64,000 nucleotides of DNA from Paragorgia papillata (lineage: Eukaryota; Cnidaria; Anthozoa; Scleralcyonacea; Coralliidae): the NCBI GenBank assembly GCA_035771165.1, contig JAWNZC010000232.1, forward strand, positions 3,661,501-3,725,500, in the 5' to 3' direction. Of the stretch, positions 35,621-46,453 are shown piece by piece. A model generated the notes under the pieces. That model was not told where the DNA came from and ran no database searches. It worked only from the letters and a program-made list of their open reading frames with translations. The position numbers were made by a program, and so were the translations under genes. Each line of letters begins with the position of its first letter. The stretch's first letter is position 1.

Positions 35621-37015
35621 TTTTATGAACTAAAAATGTTTTCGCAGACAGCCTGAAAAGCTATTTTCTTTATATTGTAAAAAATGCCGTTACAGCCAAC
35701 TTCGGAGCGTACTTTAAAGCCAAGAAAGCTAAAACAATGTTATAGCAGACTAAATAAACTATTTCTGTGCAAAATTCAGTAAGGAAATATGATATTCAAT
35801 AGTCAAAATGGCCCCCTGTTGTGCGTCTGTTCTGTCCACGGTTCTCACAACGGTTCTCACTACGGTTCTCACCAGAAAATCATGTATTAGAACGAAGATT
35901 GTGGTTTAAAATGACATTTTCTACACACCCGCCTTGTGATATGTTAGTTTTCAATAAGAAAATAATGCATATTTACAATTCACGCTTTTCAAATGCGTTT
36001 TTTATAACGATGATCGCTATATTTATATAAATAACTTGATGCTATACTATATCTTTATACTGCGGAAGTGAGAACCGTCGCCGCTTTACCTTTACCTTTA
36101 AAATATTTTATTTTGGCGATGCAATACCGGTTAAAAATCATTAAATGTAAAGTATACCATGCAGATGATATTAGAAAACAGCAGCACTGACTATTTGTAA
36201 AGAAACAAGCGTAAATTAGCAAACTAACGTCCACGGTGTTCAGTGAGAACCGTTGGTGAGAACCGTGGACGTGGTGACATTTGTCATGACAACCGTACAG
36301 GCGTTGTATTACGTTATATCTCTCTAATCATTTTCCGCAAATATTTCGCGTTTTACCTTAGTATGTATTAGTAATGTTGTACGTAATATGGTTGCTAATG
36401 AAAACATAGAACAAGTTCCAATATGTTTTGTCCCTTTCGTGCCTTTAATAGACGTTGGTAGACGTTTAGAATTTCCGATTTTTAAACCTAGTATCACTTT
36501 TCTAATATTTGTTTTTGTGCTGAAATTAAAGTACGCGTACGTTCTGCAGCAATTGTTAAAATAATAAAAGGTCCCTACCACAAATAGCGTTATTGCTAAT
36601 ACCGGCGCAGAACCCGTTAAAGATTGCGCAACTGGCTAAAATAAACACGTTTTAATTCTCGTATAGCGCGACACCCGTTAGTTGAAGAGTGATATTGCAC
36701 AAGTTATACTCTACACATACATAAATAAATGCGCAATCGAGTGATTGTGAATATATTAAAACTTCGTTTTACGTAAATCGAGCATTTTTAATTGCATTGC
36801 TGATAACGCACCTATTTTAGCCGAAATATTTTTGCATAATACGTGCAAAGACGCCTTGAACAGTAAACTGACTTTAAAACAACAAAACTGTCTATTTAAT
36901 AGCTTGAAAATGCCCATAACAATTTTGTTAACAATAAACAGTGAACATCTTTGTCAAATATAACTATTTTTAGAAAAATAACTGACTAGGTTTATTTTAT
37001 GAACTAAAAATGTTT
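35621..37015. repeat. Solitary copy of the 1.39-kb satellite unit
   Basis: One full unit starts and ends with the same TTTTATGAACTAAAAATGTT (35621-35640 and 36995-37014), so it is a single unit plus a ~21-bp terminal direct repeat. It shares CTGAAATTAAAG and AAGTTATACTCTAC with the deleted first array unit rather than with units 1-5. All three left iterons are intact (12-bp spacing from about 35838), while the right cluster has only two. It lies 30 bp from the palindrome array. Confidence 0.9.
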
Positions 37016-39079
37016 AAAAAGTTGTTTGTTTTAAAATATCTTCCAATATTTCTGCAAGAAACAATATTTACTGCACGCAAAGGATTGTGGTTAAATGTAC
37101 AAGTCGCCATCTTTTTCGATACGGTCAATTCTCAGAAGGTGGGCGTTGATCTTATCAACTGAAGTTGGTTGATAAGAATTAATTTCCAGTTAAAGGTCTA
37201 ATTATTTCCCGGATATTTCCTGGATCCCATTTTCAAACGTTTCGTATAATCGTCCAGCGTTAGCCAGGGGTAAATTACATAGGACAATAAGGACGGATGC
37301 CGCTCAGAAAAGTTAAGAGCTAGATCCGACTCCCAAGTCCTATGTATTTTACTCGTCACTTAAACGTCAGTCAATCTTAGTTATCAGAGGGAAAATTCGC
37401 CGACCGAAAAAAGCTAAGCTATCTGATCTTAAGCAGACATTTATTGATGTAGCTGCTTTATTGCAGATTTGGTCATCGAAGAAGTCTGTGTCACTTTTAA
37501 GACTCGCTTATTACGGCATGGACAAATATATTCAATTAACGTCATCATTAAGTAATTGTTTTTAAAATATCTAACATTTCGTTAACCTTATCAATTCAGA
37601 ATACAGTACCCCAAGAAAGTTCTCCAAGCTCTTTGAATAATTCTTGTTTGAACTTTTTCATATTTTGGTTCCGGATATAATGCACTTTCTTACCGGTGCT
37701 GCTATACGTTTCGGTGAGGAAATATTTGATTAATGTCAGTGCCCAATACGTAAAGCATTTTTCTCAAAGCCAAGTAAAATATTGTTCGGTGCTCTCGTTT
37801 ATTCCTGCTACAAAGGTTTCATTCGTCAATGTTAAGACGCAACTGAATTGTATCGTTTGCATCTAGATAGAGTCTCAAAATTGCAAACTATAGACTTTTA
37901 TATAGATGAATAATTAGCTTTTCCTGTTTGAAAATGGGATTCACTGACCCACCCTGTCTTGACTGTCTTGAACTCGTTTATAATTTGTAGGTTTGTGTAA
38001 TTTGAAAAAAACATTTGGTAGTGGAATTTGAAAAAACATGTTTAGTTCAGTCTTTAATGGACAACTGTCACGAGTCGCGCATGTACAAACATTTCGTTAA
38101 AAGACAATCTTTTCAAGTTTTATTGCACCAGAACAATGTTGACAAGTCGAAGAACTGTTCACGTCCACAGAACGAAAAATTCCAGGCATAAAAAGCTATT
38201 TAACACAAAAAGGCTCTGGAAAACGGAATGTAAGGGTCGTGAATGGAGGCAAGAAATATCGCAACAAATAATTAATATTAAAGAAGGCAAAAAAGCGGTT
38301 CGACACTTTATGACAACACGAATGACAAAATTATATAAGCAATGTCAAAGTATATGGAATAAAAATTAAATATTATTCGGTACTTCAGTTCACTGTTCAA
38401 GTGGGATGGAAGTTGTAAGTGCTTCAGTTGTGGCAATATTCTAGATATAAATACCTAACTTTGCAGTGCCGTTCAAGCGGGAGATGCCGTTTGATTATGT
38501 ATTAGTTTATACAGTATTATACAATAGAAAGGCCAACTGATTTACTGGCTCTTTCTGTTTAGTTCGATGCTTTGCCGCATCTTGATCTGGAAAAATGATA
38601 AAGACAGTGGTGAAGTCAAAAGTCCATGTACAGAAGAATATCGCTGTGATAGATTTGCTAAGATGTTTCAAGAGGTATTTTCTATTTACGTGAATGAGTT
38701 TTGTAACTAGCTTATCGTGGCGCTCTTCTGCTACAAAGACTTATTATTCTCCTATTTATGCTTTTACTTTTGCAAAACGTCCCAAGACTACAAAAATTAT
38801 TTGCAAGAATATTTAATAATCGGATTTGCTGATCTAAACAACAGAAGTACACACAATTCACAAGTCAAGTCAAGAATATTGATACAACTAGAAAACGTAC
38901 AACATCTATCATTGTCCCTGAACCGAACAGGAATCCTTCATTTACATATCTACCGCGTGACGTTTCTTGTATATATTTCCGCTATTCTTAATGCCAGGAC
39001 GGAGTTGCACTATTTTGTTATTTAATATTGTAATTAACACATACATTTATAAATAAATAAGACATCTTATGAGTTAGAT
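37016..39079. other. Intergenic, no supported gene
   Basis: Frames at 38136-38369 (basic, Lys/Arg-rich, 77 codons) and 38717-39025 (102 codons) have no domain I recognise and may be chance. A short inverted pair (ATCTTATCAACT / GGTTGATAAGAA) lies at 37150-37179. ACATAGGACAATAAGGACGG and TCCTATGTATTTTACTCGTC (near 37275-37355) form a partial inverted pair. Confidence 0.35.
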
Positions 39080-39660
39080 AATCTACCAAAAATCAGTTTT
39101 CATATTCCATACCTCGGTAAACGATGTGAAAATCTAGGTAAACGATGTGAAAATCTAGTTAAACGATGTGAAAATCTAGTTAAACGATGTATGAATAAAG
39201 TCCGACGTTGTCTTAGAGAACCTATTCATTTTATTATCATTTACAACACCAAAAAGTCTCATATTTTCCGTCAAACAAAGACAAAATTCTGATAATTTAC
39301 GAAGTAACATTGTTTACTAAATTTCTAGACCTGCCTGGGGTAAAAGATACATGGGTAAAACTGATCGCTGTCTAGAAAAACGTCTTTTCGAGCACAGCAT
39401 CCAATTAAAAACTAGAGCAGTGGCTCGACATTTTTGCAATTGCCAACATGCCCAACACATCGCTGATTTAAACAACTTATACGTCCGATTAAATAATAAT
39501 AATTCATCTCTGGAATCATCTCACAATATTAAACTTCTTGTATTTAACAACTCTAGAATCCTTCACTCCTGTAAGTTTTACTGTCGGAACATATTATTAA
39601 TCTTAGAAGCTCTATTAATCCACGAGCCCGGGCGTAGGGCCTAAGGCCCGGAGCCCGATG
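39080..39660 (+). pseudogene. Penelope-like element fragment, GIY-YIG endonuclease region
   Basis: The frame around 39090-39230 gives a basic linker starting ISFHIPYLGKRCENL. After stops and frame changes, 39347-39640 reads YMGKTDRCLEKRLFEHS, the second half of a GIY-YIG motif with its Arg and His/Glu-rich helix. It ends NILLILEALLIH, a typical C-terminal segment with the conserved Glu. The reverse transcriptase part is absent. A 21-bp in-frame tandem repeat lies inside (39116-39185). It is distinct in sequence from the element at 59180-61620. Confidence 0.6.
39116..39191. repeat. 21-bp in-frame tandem repeat (TAAACGATGTGAAAATCTAG)
   Basis: About 3.5 units encode a repeated seven-residue block (KRCENLV) within the Penelope-like relic. 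The length is a multiple of three, so it would not have broken the frame. Confidence 0.85.
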
Positions 39661-40585
39661 AGGGTGCTAATCTCGACAGGCGCGGAGTCGTTTTACACGC
39701 GTGGACAAACGTGATATGCGAACGAATTTCTGTGATCTGAATATTTATTTATTTATTTGTATATATGTGTGGATGGACCATGCGCGTTTAAGATTGTGGG
39801 ACACTGGGGACAATATAGTTCTTAACAAAAAGATTTGAACTAACAACATAATTCATTCAAAACAAAAAGACTTGAGAAAGGAGTTTTGGGGAAACGTATA
39901 TCACTTTTGAAATAATCGAAACAAATCATAGACTACGTATAAAGCAAAACAACGTCTTGAGTAGAAGGAAGCCCGTCAAACCGAAACTCGCGATCGAAAG
40001 GAGGAGAAAGCAAGAATGAAACTTGAAAACCGACGAAGAAATAAAGGCCGGCGAAACGGTTTAAGTTTACGATAAAAATATAGAGCCGACCGCTCTCAGT
40101 AATCACAAACATTTAGTAGTAAAACTGTTCGAGTTTCCGTATGTATATCCTATCACGGTTAATTTTGTTTTCTCTTTTGTGTGTCCCTAAAGTATTTTAA
40201 CTTATCCATTGCATGTTAGTTTGCTTGCCTGTTGTATTTTTTATCTGTATTTTTTATCTGCCGTCTTAATATATTTTTTTTCAAATAGTTTTCTTATTGT
40301 AAAACCACTTGTGACTGCTAACGTAGCTTGTCCATAATTGGCATAAAAATCGGAAAAGGTTCAATTTTTCTTTTGTAAAACGTACAAATGCTGTTGAAAT
40401 ATTTATTAGCATGTAGGTGAAAACAATTTGAACACATTGAAATGTCATAAATGAATATTGCCGTGACAGAATGCCCAGTGCCTTTGAAAAATGTTTTCAG
40501 ATGCTGTAGCGATGTTTTTTGTAAATATGGAAAGAAATAAGTGTAAAATATAACCCTAATATTTTGAGAACATTTTTCCACCTGC
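39661..40585. other. Intergenic, no supported gene
   Basis: Contains a GC-rich GCCCGGGCGTAGGGCC patch (39628-39660) and a short TATTTATTTATTTATTTG microsatellite (39741-39760). No protein-like frame is evident; a 112-codon minus frame at 40318-40656 shows no domain. Confidence 0.4.
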
Positions 40586-40640
40586 TTCGGTAGTCTGGTG
40601 GTTAAGATACTCGGTTTGCACGGTAACATGGTCGAATCGG
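40586..40640 (+). repeat. tRNA-derived (SINE-like) head
   Basis: TAGTCTGGTGG fits the box A consensus and GGTCGAATCGG is close to box B, at tRNA spacing, resembling a Glu- or Asp-type tRNA. Stems do not close, so it is a relic rather than a tRNA gene. Confidence 0.45.
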
Positions 40641-40859
40641 CAAAAACGATTTCCATATAAGCGGCGGTGACTGTAGTACGATATAGTTTCCACCCATGCT
40701 TAGTATCTACTGTATTCCTTTGCTTACGCCGGGAATTTTCTCTTTTTCCGACACAAACGCCTCCTGGCCGCTTGTCAACACAATTCTGATTACGCTGGAT
40801 ACGTTAACGAAGATTAAAAACGGTTTGTGCAAAACTATATAATTTTTACAAAAAAAAAG

Positions 40860-41190
40860 GCGCGCTTGTGCATGTTGTTACAGCGCTTCTTTAAAAAGCC
40901 ATATGCCAAAGCTTGTGCTCTCAGAAGAATTAGGCGCTTCGTACCATTAGATGCAATGATCAGGTTATACAAGGCGTTTATCTTACCACAATTAGAATAC
41001 GGTAGCCCAGTATTAGTGAGAATTAGTAAGCTAGGTTCAGAGGGATAAATTAGATAATGCTAATTATTATATTCTAAGAAAACTAAAAGGTCACGGTAAA
41101 TCAGTTAATTATGATTTCCTACTGAACATTGTTGATCACAAACTGTACAACAGAAGGAGACAAATCGGAGTGATATCCTGTAGTGTCATC
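40860..41190 (+). pseudogene. LINE reverse-transcriptase C-terminal fragment
   Basis: The frame begins FFKKPYAKACALRRIRRFVP and includes YKAFILPQLEYGSPV, the thumb-region pattern of non-LTR reverse transcriptases. After a frameshift near 41045 it continues with LDNANYYILRKLKGHGKSV and YNRRRQIG. The catalytic domain is missing. It is a 5'-truncated relic of a lineage different from the LINEs at 43946 and 46454. Confidence 0.6.
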
Positions 41191-41244
41191 TAGTGTCGTC
41201 TAAGCGAGATGTTCGGAATAGAATAACATAAATCATTAATCCTA

Positions 41245-42104
41245 TCTAGACTGGGCTTTTTTTTGTCTTCTGTGGTTGGGGAGTGGGGAGCGGAAAGTGC
41301 CCGCGGTTAATATCTCAGGAAGTATTTCTTCTATCAAAGTGAAATTTGGTATGCTAATAGAGCATTCAAAAATATTTTAATCGGTGTCACCCCAGATGCT
41401 ACGTATATATGACGTCATTGGTGACGTCATATATAAATTACAACAAAGTAAAATACAGCCAAATAATAGACAAGAAAAACTCTCAAATCAAATTTTTTGA
41501 TTATTACCATAGGTAGAGCCAGTAGAAAGAGGATAAAGCTATAAAAATTAAAAATTTAGGAAGAATTTGGTTTATTTTTTTTTGGTTTATGGTCATTGAG
41601 TTAGTTGTTGTGATTAGAAGGTAAATGTTGTATTTATTTATCAAGCTTCATTTTATATCTTTATATATTATCTAAAGTATTCTATGAGCATCCGTAACTT
41701 TAAAAACAATTTTTCGTAAAAATTAAATTGATGACGTCACTATATGACGTCATTGTTCCGCCATTTTGGAATCCGCCATATTGGATTTGTAAGGTCAATA
41801 GATGAACTTGAACAAAACAAAATTTATGGAATTATATTAAAAATACTAAAGTTAATAAAATACTCAAAAAAAAAAACCCAAAACTAAATTAAACCAGAAT
41901 TTCGAAATTTTTGCCACAAATATCATAAAAAACGTGGTTGCTATGGAAACACTAATCAGTGTAAATTTTTCTGTACACACAGAAGTGTTCCGCAACTCAA
42001 GGTATGGAAAGTCACAAAATTTCGTGCATTTATTTTAAATATACTCGAAAAGTGACAAAGCTTTAAATTCTCCGCGGGTAGATGAGACACCCCCCCCCCC
42101 CCCC
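41245..42104. mobile_element. MITE-like family A, copy 3
   Basis: Starts TCTAGACTGG and carries AAGTGCCCGCGG then TTAATATCTCAGGAAGTAT. Ends CTCCGCGGGTAG with a 15-C run (42090-42104). TGACGTCAT words are frequent. Its right part is the uninterrupted reference for the insertion site in copy 1. Confidence 0.8.
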
Positions 42105-42111
42105 AAAGCTA

Positions 42112-42305
42112 CAACCTCAGATATTAATCGTCGGGACACTTGAGATTTTTCGTCTTCAACCCCCATGCCCCTATTCAATGTTGAAATATTTCGCGCGTTT
42201 GCCAACTGGAATAAAAAAAATCAAAACACACACTAACAGACACTAGTGAACAACATTGAATAGGGGGAAAGCCTTAAGTGCCCTAATATTTTTGTCCGAG
42301 ATCCT
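42112..42305. mobile_element. Tc1/mariner-type MITE family B, copy 1
   Basis: Starts ACAACCTCAGATATTAATCG with GGGACACTTGAG. Ends AAGTGCCC, TAATATTTTTGTCCGAGAT, an imperfect inverted match. Inner words CACACACTAACAGACACT and ATTGAATAGGGGGA are shared with copy 2 at 43762. Confidence 0.75.
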
Positions 42306-42584
42306 AACTAATTGCGACGTTTCGTGTTTCGAAATGTTCCCGTACAGCGTATGTTATTGCGATTGCGCGTGTTCAATTCATGATAAAGAAACAACGTGAT
42401 AAATAACTTTCTACATTAATCTAGAAAACATGTAGTTTAATTCTCGTACACTATTTAAGAACACTCGTCATACTGTTTTGTTATATCAGTTACAACAGAA
42501 AGGAGTTTCAAGCACAATGGTGTACAAATCTCGTATCAACAGTGACACACTGGTGCGCGAGTATATTATTTAAGAAACGTTCAA

Positions 42585-43124
42585 GGACTATCTATTTGCA
42601 GGGTCGCAGAACTCTGCGATGTTTCGAGTGGAAGCGTTCTCAGAACAAGACTTGACCAAGGTCGTGCGCCAAAAGGAAGAACGTGGCGAAAATGTCAGAG
42701 GGTGTGAGAATGGGGTGTACTTCCAAAGGAAGAAAAGAGGGAACTGGTGGACGTGTATTGAAACTTATGGTTGCATTTAGTTACGGAAAAGGTGTCATTG
42801 TTTGTGAGCCGTATGAGAAAATGTGTGGAATCTACTTCGCCAATTTCATTGAGCGAAACTTCAAAACGATGTTTCAATTGGCAGAGAAAGGAGATACTCG
42901 CATTTGGGTTCAGGATGGCGACCCCTCGCAAAATTCTGCAGCGGCTAGAGCAGCCATGTCATGCGCACGGTGTGAACTATTAAAAATAGTGCCCAGATAT
43001 AAACCCTATAGAAAATCTGTTCAATATGACATCACAAATCTTGAAGGAAAATGCGATATCACAGAAAATCACAAAAGAGTGCTTCGAGGAGTTAATAAAA
43101 GTGTACATGAATAAAATCACTTGA
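42585..43124 (+). pseudogene. Tc1/mariner transposase, 3' half, frameshifted
   Basis: A conserved block GCTSKGRKEGTGGRVLKLM leads to WVQDGDPSQNSAAA (about 42907-42950), which holds the second catalytic Asp (QDGDPSQN). The third acidic residue follows after a frameshift near 42981-42990, in another frame, within CPDINPIENLFN (the usual PD.NPIE motif). That frame ends at TGA 43122-43124. Another frameshift lies near 42685, just downstream of LDQGRAPKGRTWRK. The first catalytic Asp and the DNA-binding region are missing or unrecognisable. Family B MITEs lie on both sides (42112 and 43762), but whether they are its ends is unproven. Confidence 0.7.
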
Positions 43125-43761
43125 ATGTACACTCTTATCATAAAACTGGTCATAATCATCCCACAACTCACTATCAGGGTCACAGAGGAATTACCTATTC
43201 GACAATTGGCAGATGTTATAGATTACTCTCTTCAAACAATTTGTTAAAACTGCTTTGGGTACTCCTCGTATTTTGGCCGTGATAAAGGAACTTCCGGTGT
43301 AGACAAATTCAATGACTAACCCCGACGAATAACCTTTTCGGACGGCAATTTCGACGCGATTTCTTTCATTTCTTGGCGTCTTTCTTAATTACGATGAAAC
43401 TTTGAACACAATTGTAGCAATTTGCATAGTATAGGAAAGACAAACGTATAATGGTACTTTTTAAATACTACACATTTTGGTTAATCGTATCTCTCAAGAT
43501 AATAGTTAACTATTAAGCATTCTTTTATTTAGCAATGACGATTAATCTTTAAAATCTTGTGTCAAACCTTTGTTTTAGCAATAAAATAGAGCTGAACATA
43601 GCAAATAACTTCTACTTAACACTAACTTTACTTTACACTAATGTTTATCGTACGGACTACTGGTAATCTTAAATTATCTGTGAAGGAAAGGGTTTACCGT
43701 CGGTTAATCCTTCACTACGCACACAGTCAGCTGTACGTCAAATTATTGATATCCTACTTAT
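43125..43761. other. Between the transposase relic and MITE B copy 2
   Basis: Non-coding, AT-rich. Some sequence downstream of the stop may be residual transposon DNA. Confidence 0.4.
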
Positions 43762-43945
43762 ACAACCTCAGACATTAATCGTTGGGACACTTGAGATTTT
43801 TCGAATTGAAATATTTCGCGCGTTTATCAACTGGAATAAAGAAAATCAAAACACACACTAACAGACACTGGTGAACTACATTGAATAGGGGGAGAGGGGG
43901 AAAGCCTTAAGTGTCCCAATATTTTTCTCCGAGATAGTATATAGT
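43762..43945. mobile_element. Tc1/mariner-type MITE family B, copy 2
   Basis: Starts ACAACCTCAGACATTAATCG with TTGGGACACTTGAG. Ends AAGTGTCCCAATATTTTTC with CGAGAT. It lacks a segment near its left inner part relative to copy 1. Its right edge coincides with the truncated end of the LINE fragment that follows. Confidence 0.75.
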
Positions 43946-45110
43946 GTCAATAAATATATTGAATAGTAATGGGCCCAATAGGGACCCCTGTGGTACTCCC
44001 GCTTTAACTTCTGTGTAATTTGAATATTTGCCTGAAAGGTTGACTCGTTGCTGTCTGCCCAGAAGGTAGGATGCCATCAAATAAATCTCCGAGCTAGAAA
44101 GTCCATAGGCCTTTAATTTAGCTAATAGGAGGCGGTGGTTGATGCTGTCGAAGGCCTTACTGAGATCAGTTCTAACTGCAATGAAAGCTTCTCTTTAATC
44201 GAGGCGATGTCGCCAGGCTTCCGTCATCTCGAAGATGGCAGAACAGCAAGAATGGTTCTTCCCAAAACCATACAAATGTCTTCAGAAGTAGGGGTTAATG
44301 AAACTAGACAATTGACTCTACACGATCTTCTCGAATACCTTGGAGATGGCCGTCAGAACATAAATAGTGTGGTAATTACTTTTGCAAGTATGATCATCCT
44401 TTTTGAAGATAGGTAAGATATTACTTTGTTTACACTCAGTCGCCAAATACAATTTATTAAATAATAATTAATGAGATCAGCAATGTGTTCTGCAAGAACA
44501 GGGGTAGACAATCTGAGTACTCTTGGTGAAATACCATCAACACCTACTGCTTTCTTGGGATTTAGGTTATCGATAATATCTTTTACGTAACTGGTACTAA
44601 TTACAGTTTAAAATTAAAATTTATCTGGGATATCTTTCTCTTTAATTTCCTCAACCTTTTGGGTGGTTACCAATTTCAGACATAGAAGATTCCTCGCAAT
44701 TGGCTCCAGTTACCACAATAACAAAATAGTCGTTTAAGACATTTGGTACTTCAGACATTTGCTACTTCCCCAATTAGCTGTAATAGAGCAAAATACATTC
44801 ACACTTAAATTAAAGTTAAAGATGCATTTGTTATAACATTATTATTCTCGACAAATATGATGTTACCGTGTTTATCGGCTTCTCTATTTGGAAGTAGGGC
44901 CTTCATCTTTTTCCAGAATTTTCTGTGAATATTGGATGAGTTTGATGAAGACACATTTTCACTTTTTCGTTTGAGAGCAGTTATTAGATTGCGTTGTTTA
45001 TTATAAGGCTTCCAAGTTGCTATGAATAGTGGCTTTTTCTGCTGCTGAAAAAGTTTGTTCCGCAGCAAAATTTCGCCCTGGATTTTCATGATTAATTAAT
45101 TTTCATACAT
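43946..45110 (-). pseudogene. Non-LTR retrotransposon (LINE) fragment, minus strand
   Basis: Reading the minus strand: 45089-44805 encodes the linker before the reverse transcriptase (WKPYNKQRNLITALKRKS, then KFWKKMKALLPNREADK). About 44590-44480 gives LNPKKAVGVDGISPRVLRLS. About 44170-43950 gives DLSKAFDSINHRLLLAKLK and GVPQGSLLGPLLFNIFI, classic motifs 1-4 of LINE reverse transcriptase. Several frameshifts and stops separate these. The catalytic YADD motif is cut off at 43946, where MITE B begins. Confidence 0.75.
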
Positions 45111-45295
45111 GTATGATGGGCCCCAAGGGAATTTACTTAGATCCGAGAGGTAATCTGCATGCAAAAATTGCTTTAAACTTCTAAACTCGACGAGACGAGC
45201 CTTTGGGCGCACAAGTCACTTTTTGATCGCTTAAACATAGACTTACTGAACCCGATTTAGCATAACGATCTTCATGGCTTTAGGGCCTGTTTATA

Positions 45296-45605
45296 TGGAG
45301 GCGAGTTACCCGGCCAGCCGAGTTACTCGGCACATGGCGAATTCCCGGTCGATAGAACAAACACTGTTTTTCCCACCGCAGTGTTTATATGAGACAAACG
45401 AGTAACTTTCCCAGACCAGGATCATGGCAAGGTGGCAAAAACATTTCCCCATATAAACATATATGTTACTTCATATATGTCACTTTCGTTGATGCTAATC
45501 ATCTCAAATATTACAACCGGCCAGGTAACTCGCTTCCATATAAACAGAATGTAAAGTTTATCCCGGCAAACCAGGTAACTCGGCTGACCGAGTAACTCGC
45601 CTCCA
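45296..45605. mobile_element. ~310-bp MITE with GGCGAGTTAC ends
   Basis: The left end TGGAGGCGAGTTAC then CAGCCGAGTTACTCGG is mirrored at the right by CTCGGCTGACCGAGTAACTC and GCCTCCA. Inside, TTTATATG-type words recur in both orientations (45384, 45455, 45533). Non-coding. Confidence 0.85.
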
Positions 45606-45614
45606 CATACCATA

Positions 45615-45712
45615 TCTTGACTGAGGTATTTTTGGTCTCCTGGGGTTTGGGGGGGGGGGGGGGGGGGGGGCAGCGGAAAGTGCACTCACGGTTAATATCT
45701 CAGAAAGTATTT
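45615..45712. mobile_element. MITE-like family A, copy 4 (5' fragment)
   Basis: Begins TCTTGACTGAGG, then a 23-G run, GGAAAGTGCACTCACGG and TTAATATCTCAGAAAGTAT, then stops abruptly. Only about 100 bp of the ~860-bp element remains. Confidence 0.75.
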
Positions 45713-46188
45713 GAGGCCTGCGCTAAACGTCGCACAATAGACACATTTAATTTAGTCAAAATTTAATAGTTTGAATTTTATTTGACGAAACTTCGACGTA
45801 TAACTCGATTAATTTACGACGATAAATTACGATATAAATCGACGAATTATCGTCGCGTCGAATTAAATATTTCTCTTCCGTCTCTGACAATTCGGCGCCA
45901 TGTTTTCAAGAGGTCGTTTTCAGGAACAACGCGACCAAGTAAAAAACAATATTCAATCTCAAACAATAATCAAGCTATATATTCAATCTCTTACGAGTAT
46001 TTTGAAGTATAGATGAGCAATATCCGACCACGAGAAGTGGTCGCATTTTTTCGTCTGAAATACAACTGCCGCCATTTTTGCACTCATGACGTCAAAGTTA
46101 TGACACAGCCGATATTAAAAGTAAGCCTTCCTTCTTCAGAACTCGCTGTTTGGCAATTATTTTCCACAATTGGGTATTGAACCTCAGA
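45713..46188. other. Intergenic, no supported gene
   Basis: Contains many TCGACG/ACGACG words (45790-45880) like the stretch at 4310-4520. I see no 5' LTR for the BEL element that starts at 46189. Confidence 0.35.
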
Positions 46189-46453
46189 TATCGATGGATT
46201 ACCCTTCACAACAGAAGGGTATGAACGCGCAAAAAACATTTTGGAATAGGAGTATGGCAAAGTGTCAGAAATCGTTCACGCCTATGTAAACAATGTCATG
46301 GGACTTCCTACAGTCACTGGAACTAATCCAAAAAGATAGATGAATTTTATAAAGCGCTTCAATATATACAAAGTTCAAAGTTTGGAAACCCTGGGAAACC
46401 TAAAAGATGTGGCCGGAAACGTCAGAGCTGTTTTGGATAAATTGAAAGGGATT
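46189..46453 (+). pseudogene. BEL/Pao gag, 5' fragment
   Basis: The frame reads IDGLPFTTEGYERAKNIL, then a TAG at about 46249, then EYGKVSEIVHAYVNNVMGLP. The match then moves to another frame (QSLETLGNLKDVAGNVRAVL), showing a frameshift near 46335. This is the conserved core region of BEL gag polyproteins. The sequence is cut within LDKLKG by the LINE insertion and resumes at 48391. Confidence 0.7.

Noticed and set aside
38136..38369. Basic 77-codon frame as a gene
   Set aside because: No recognisable domain, no splice context and no neighbour supporting function.
40586..40640. Functional tRNA gene
   Set aside because: Box B is shortened and stems do not close; better explained as a SINE head.
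46000..46188. 5' LTR of the BEL/Pao element
   Set aside because: No TGTTGTAGAATG-like start or CCCCAACA end is found upstream of the gag fragment.
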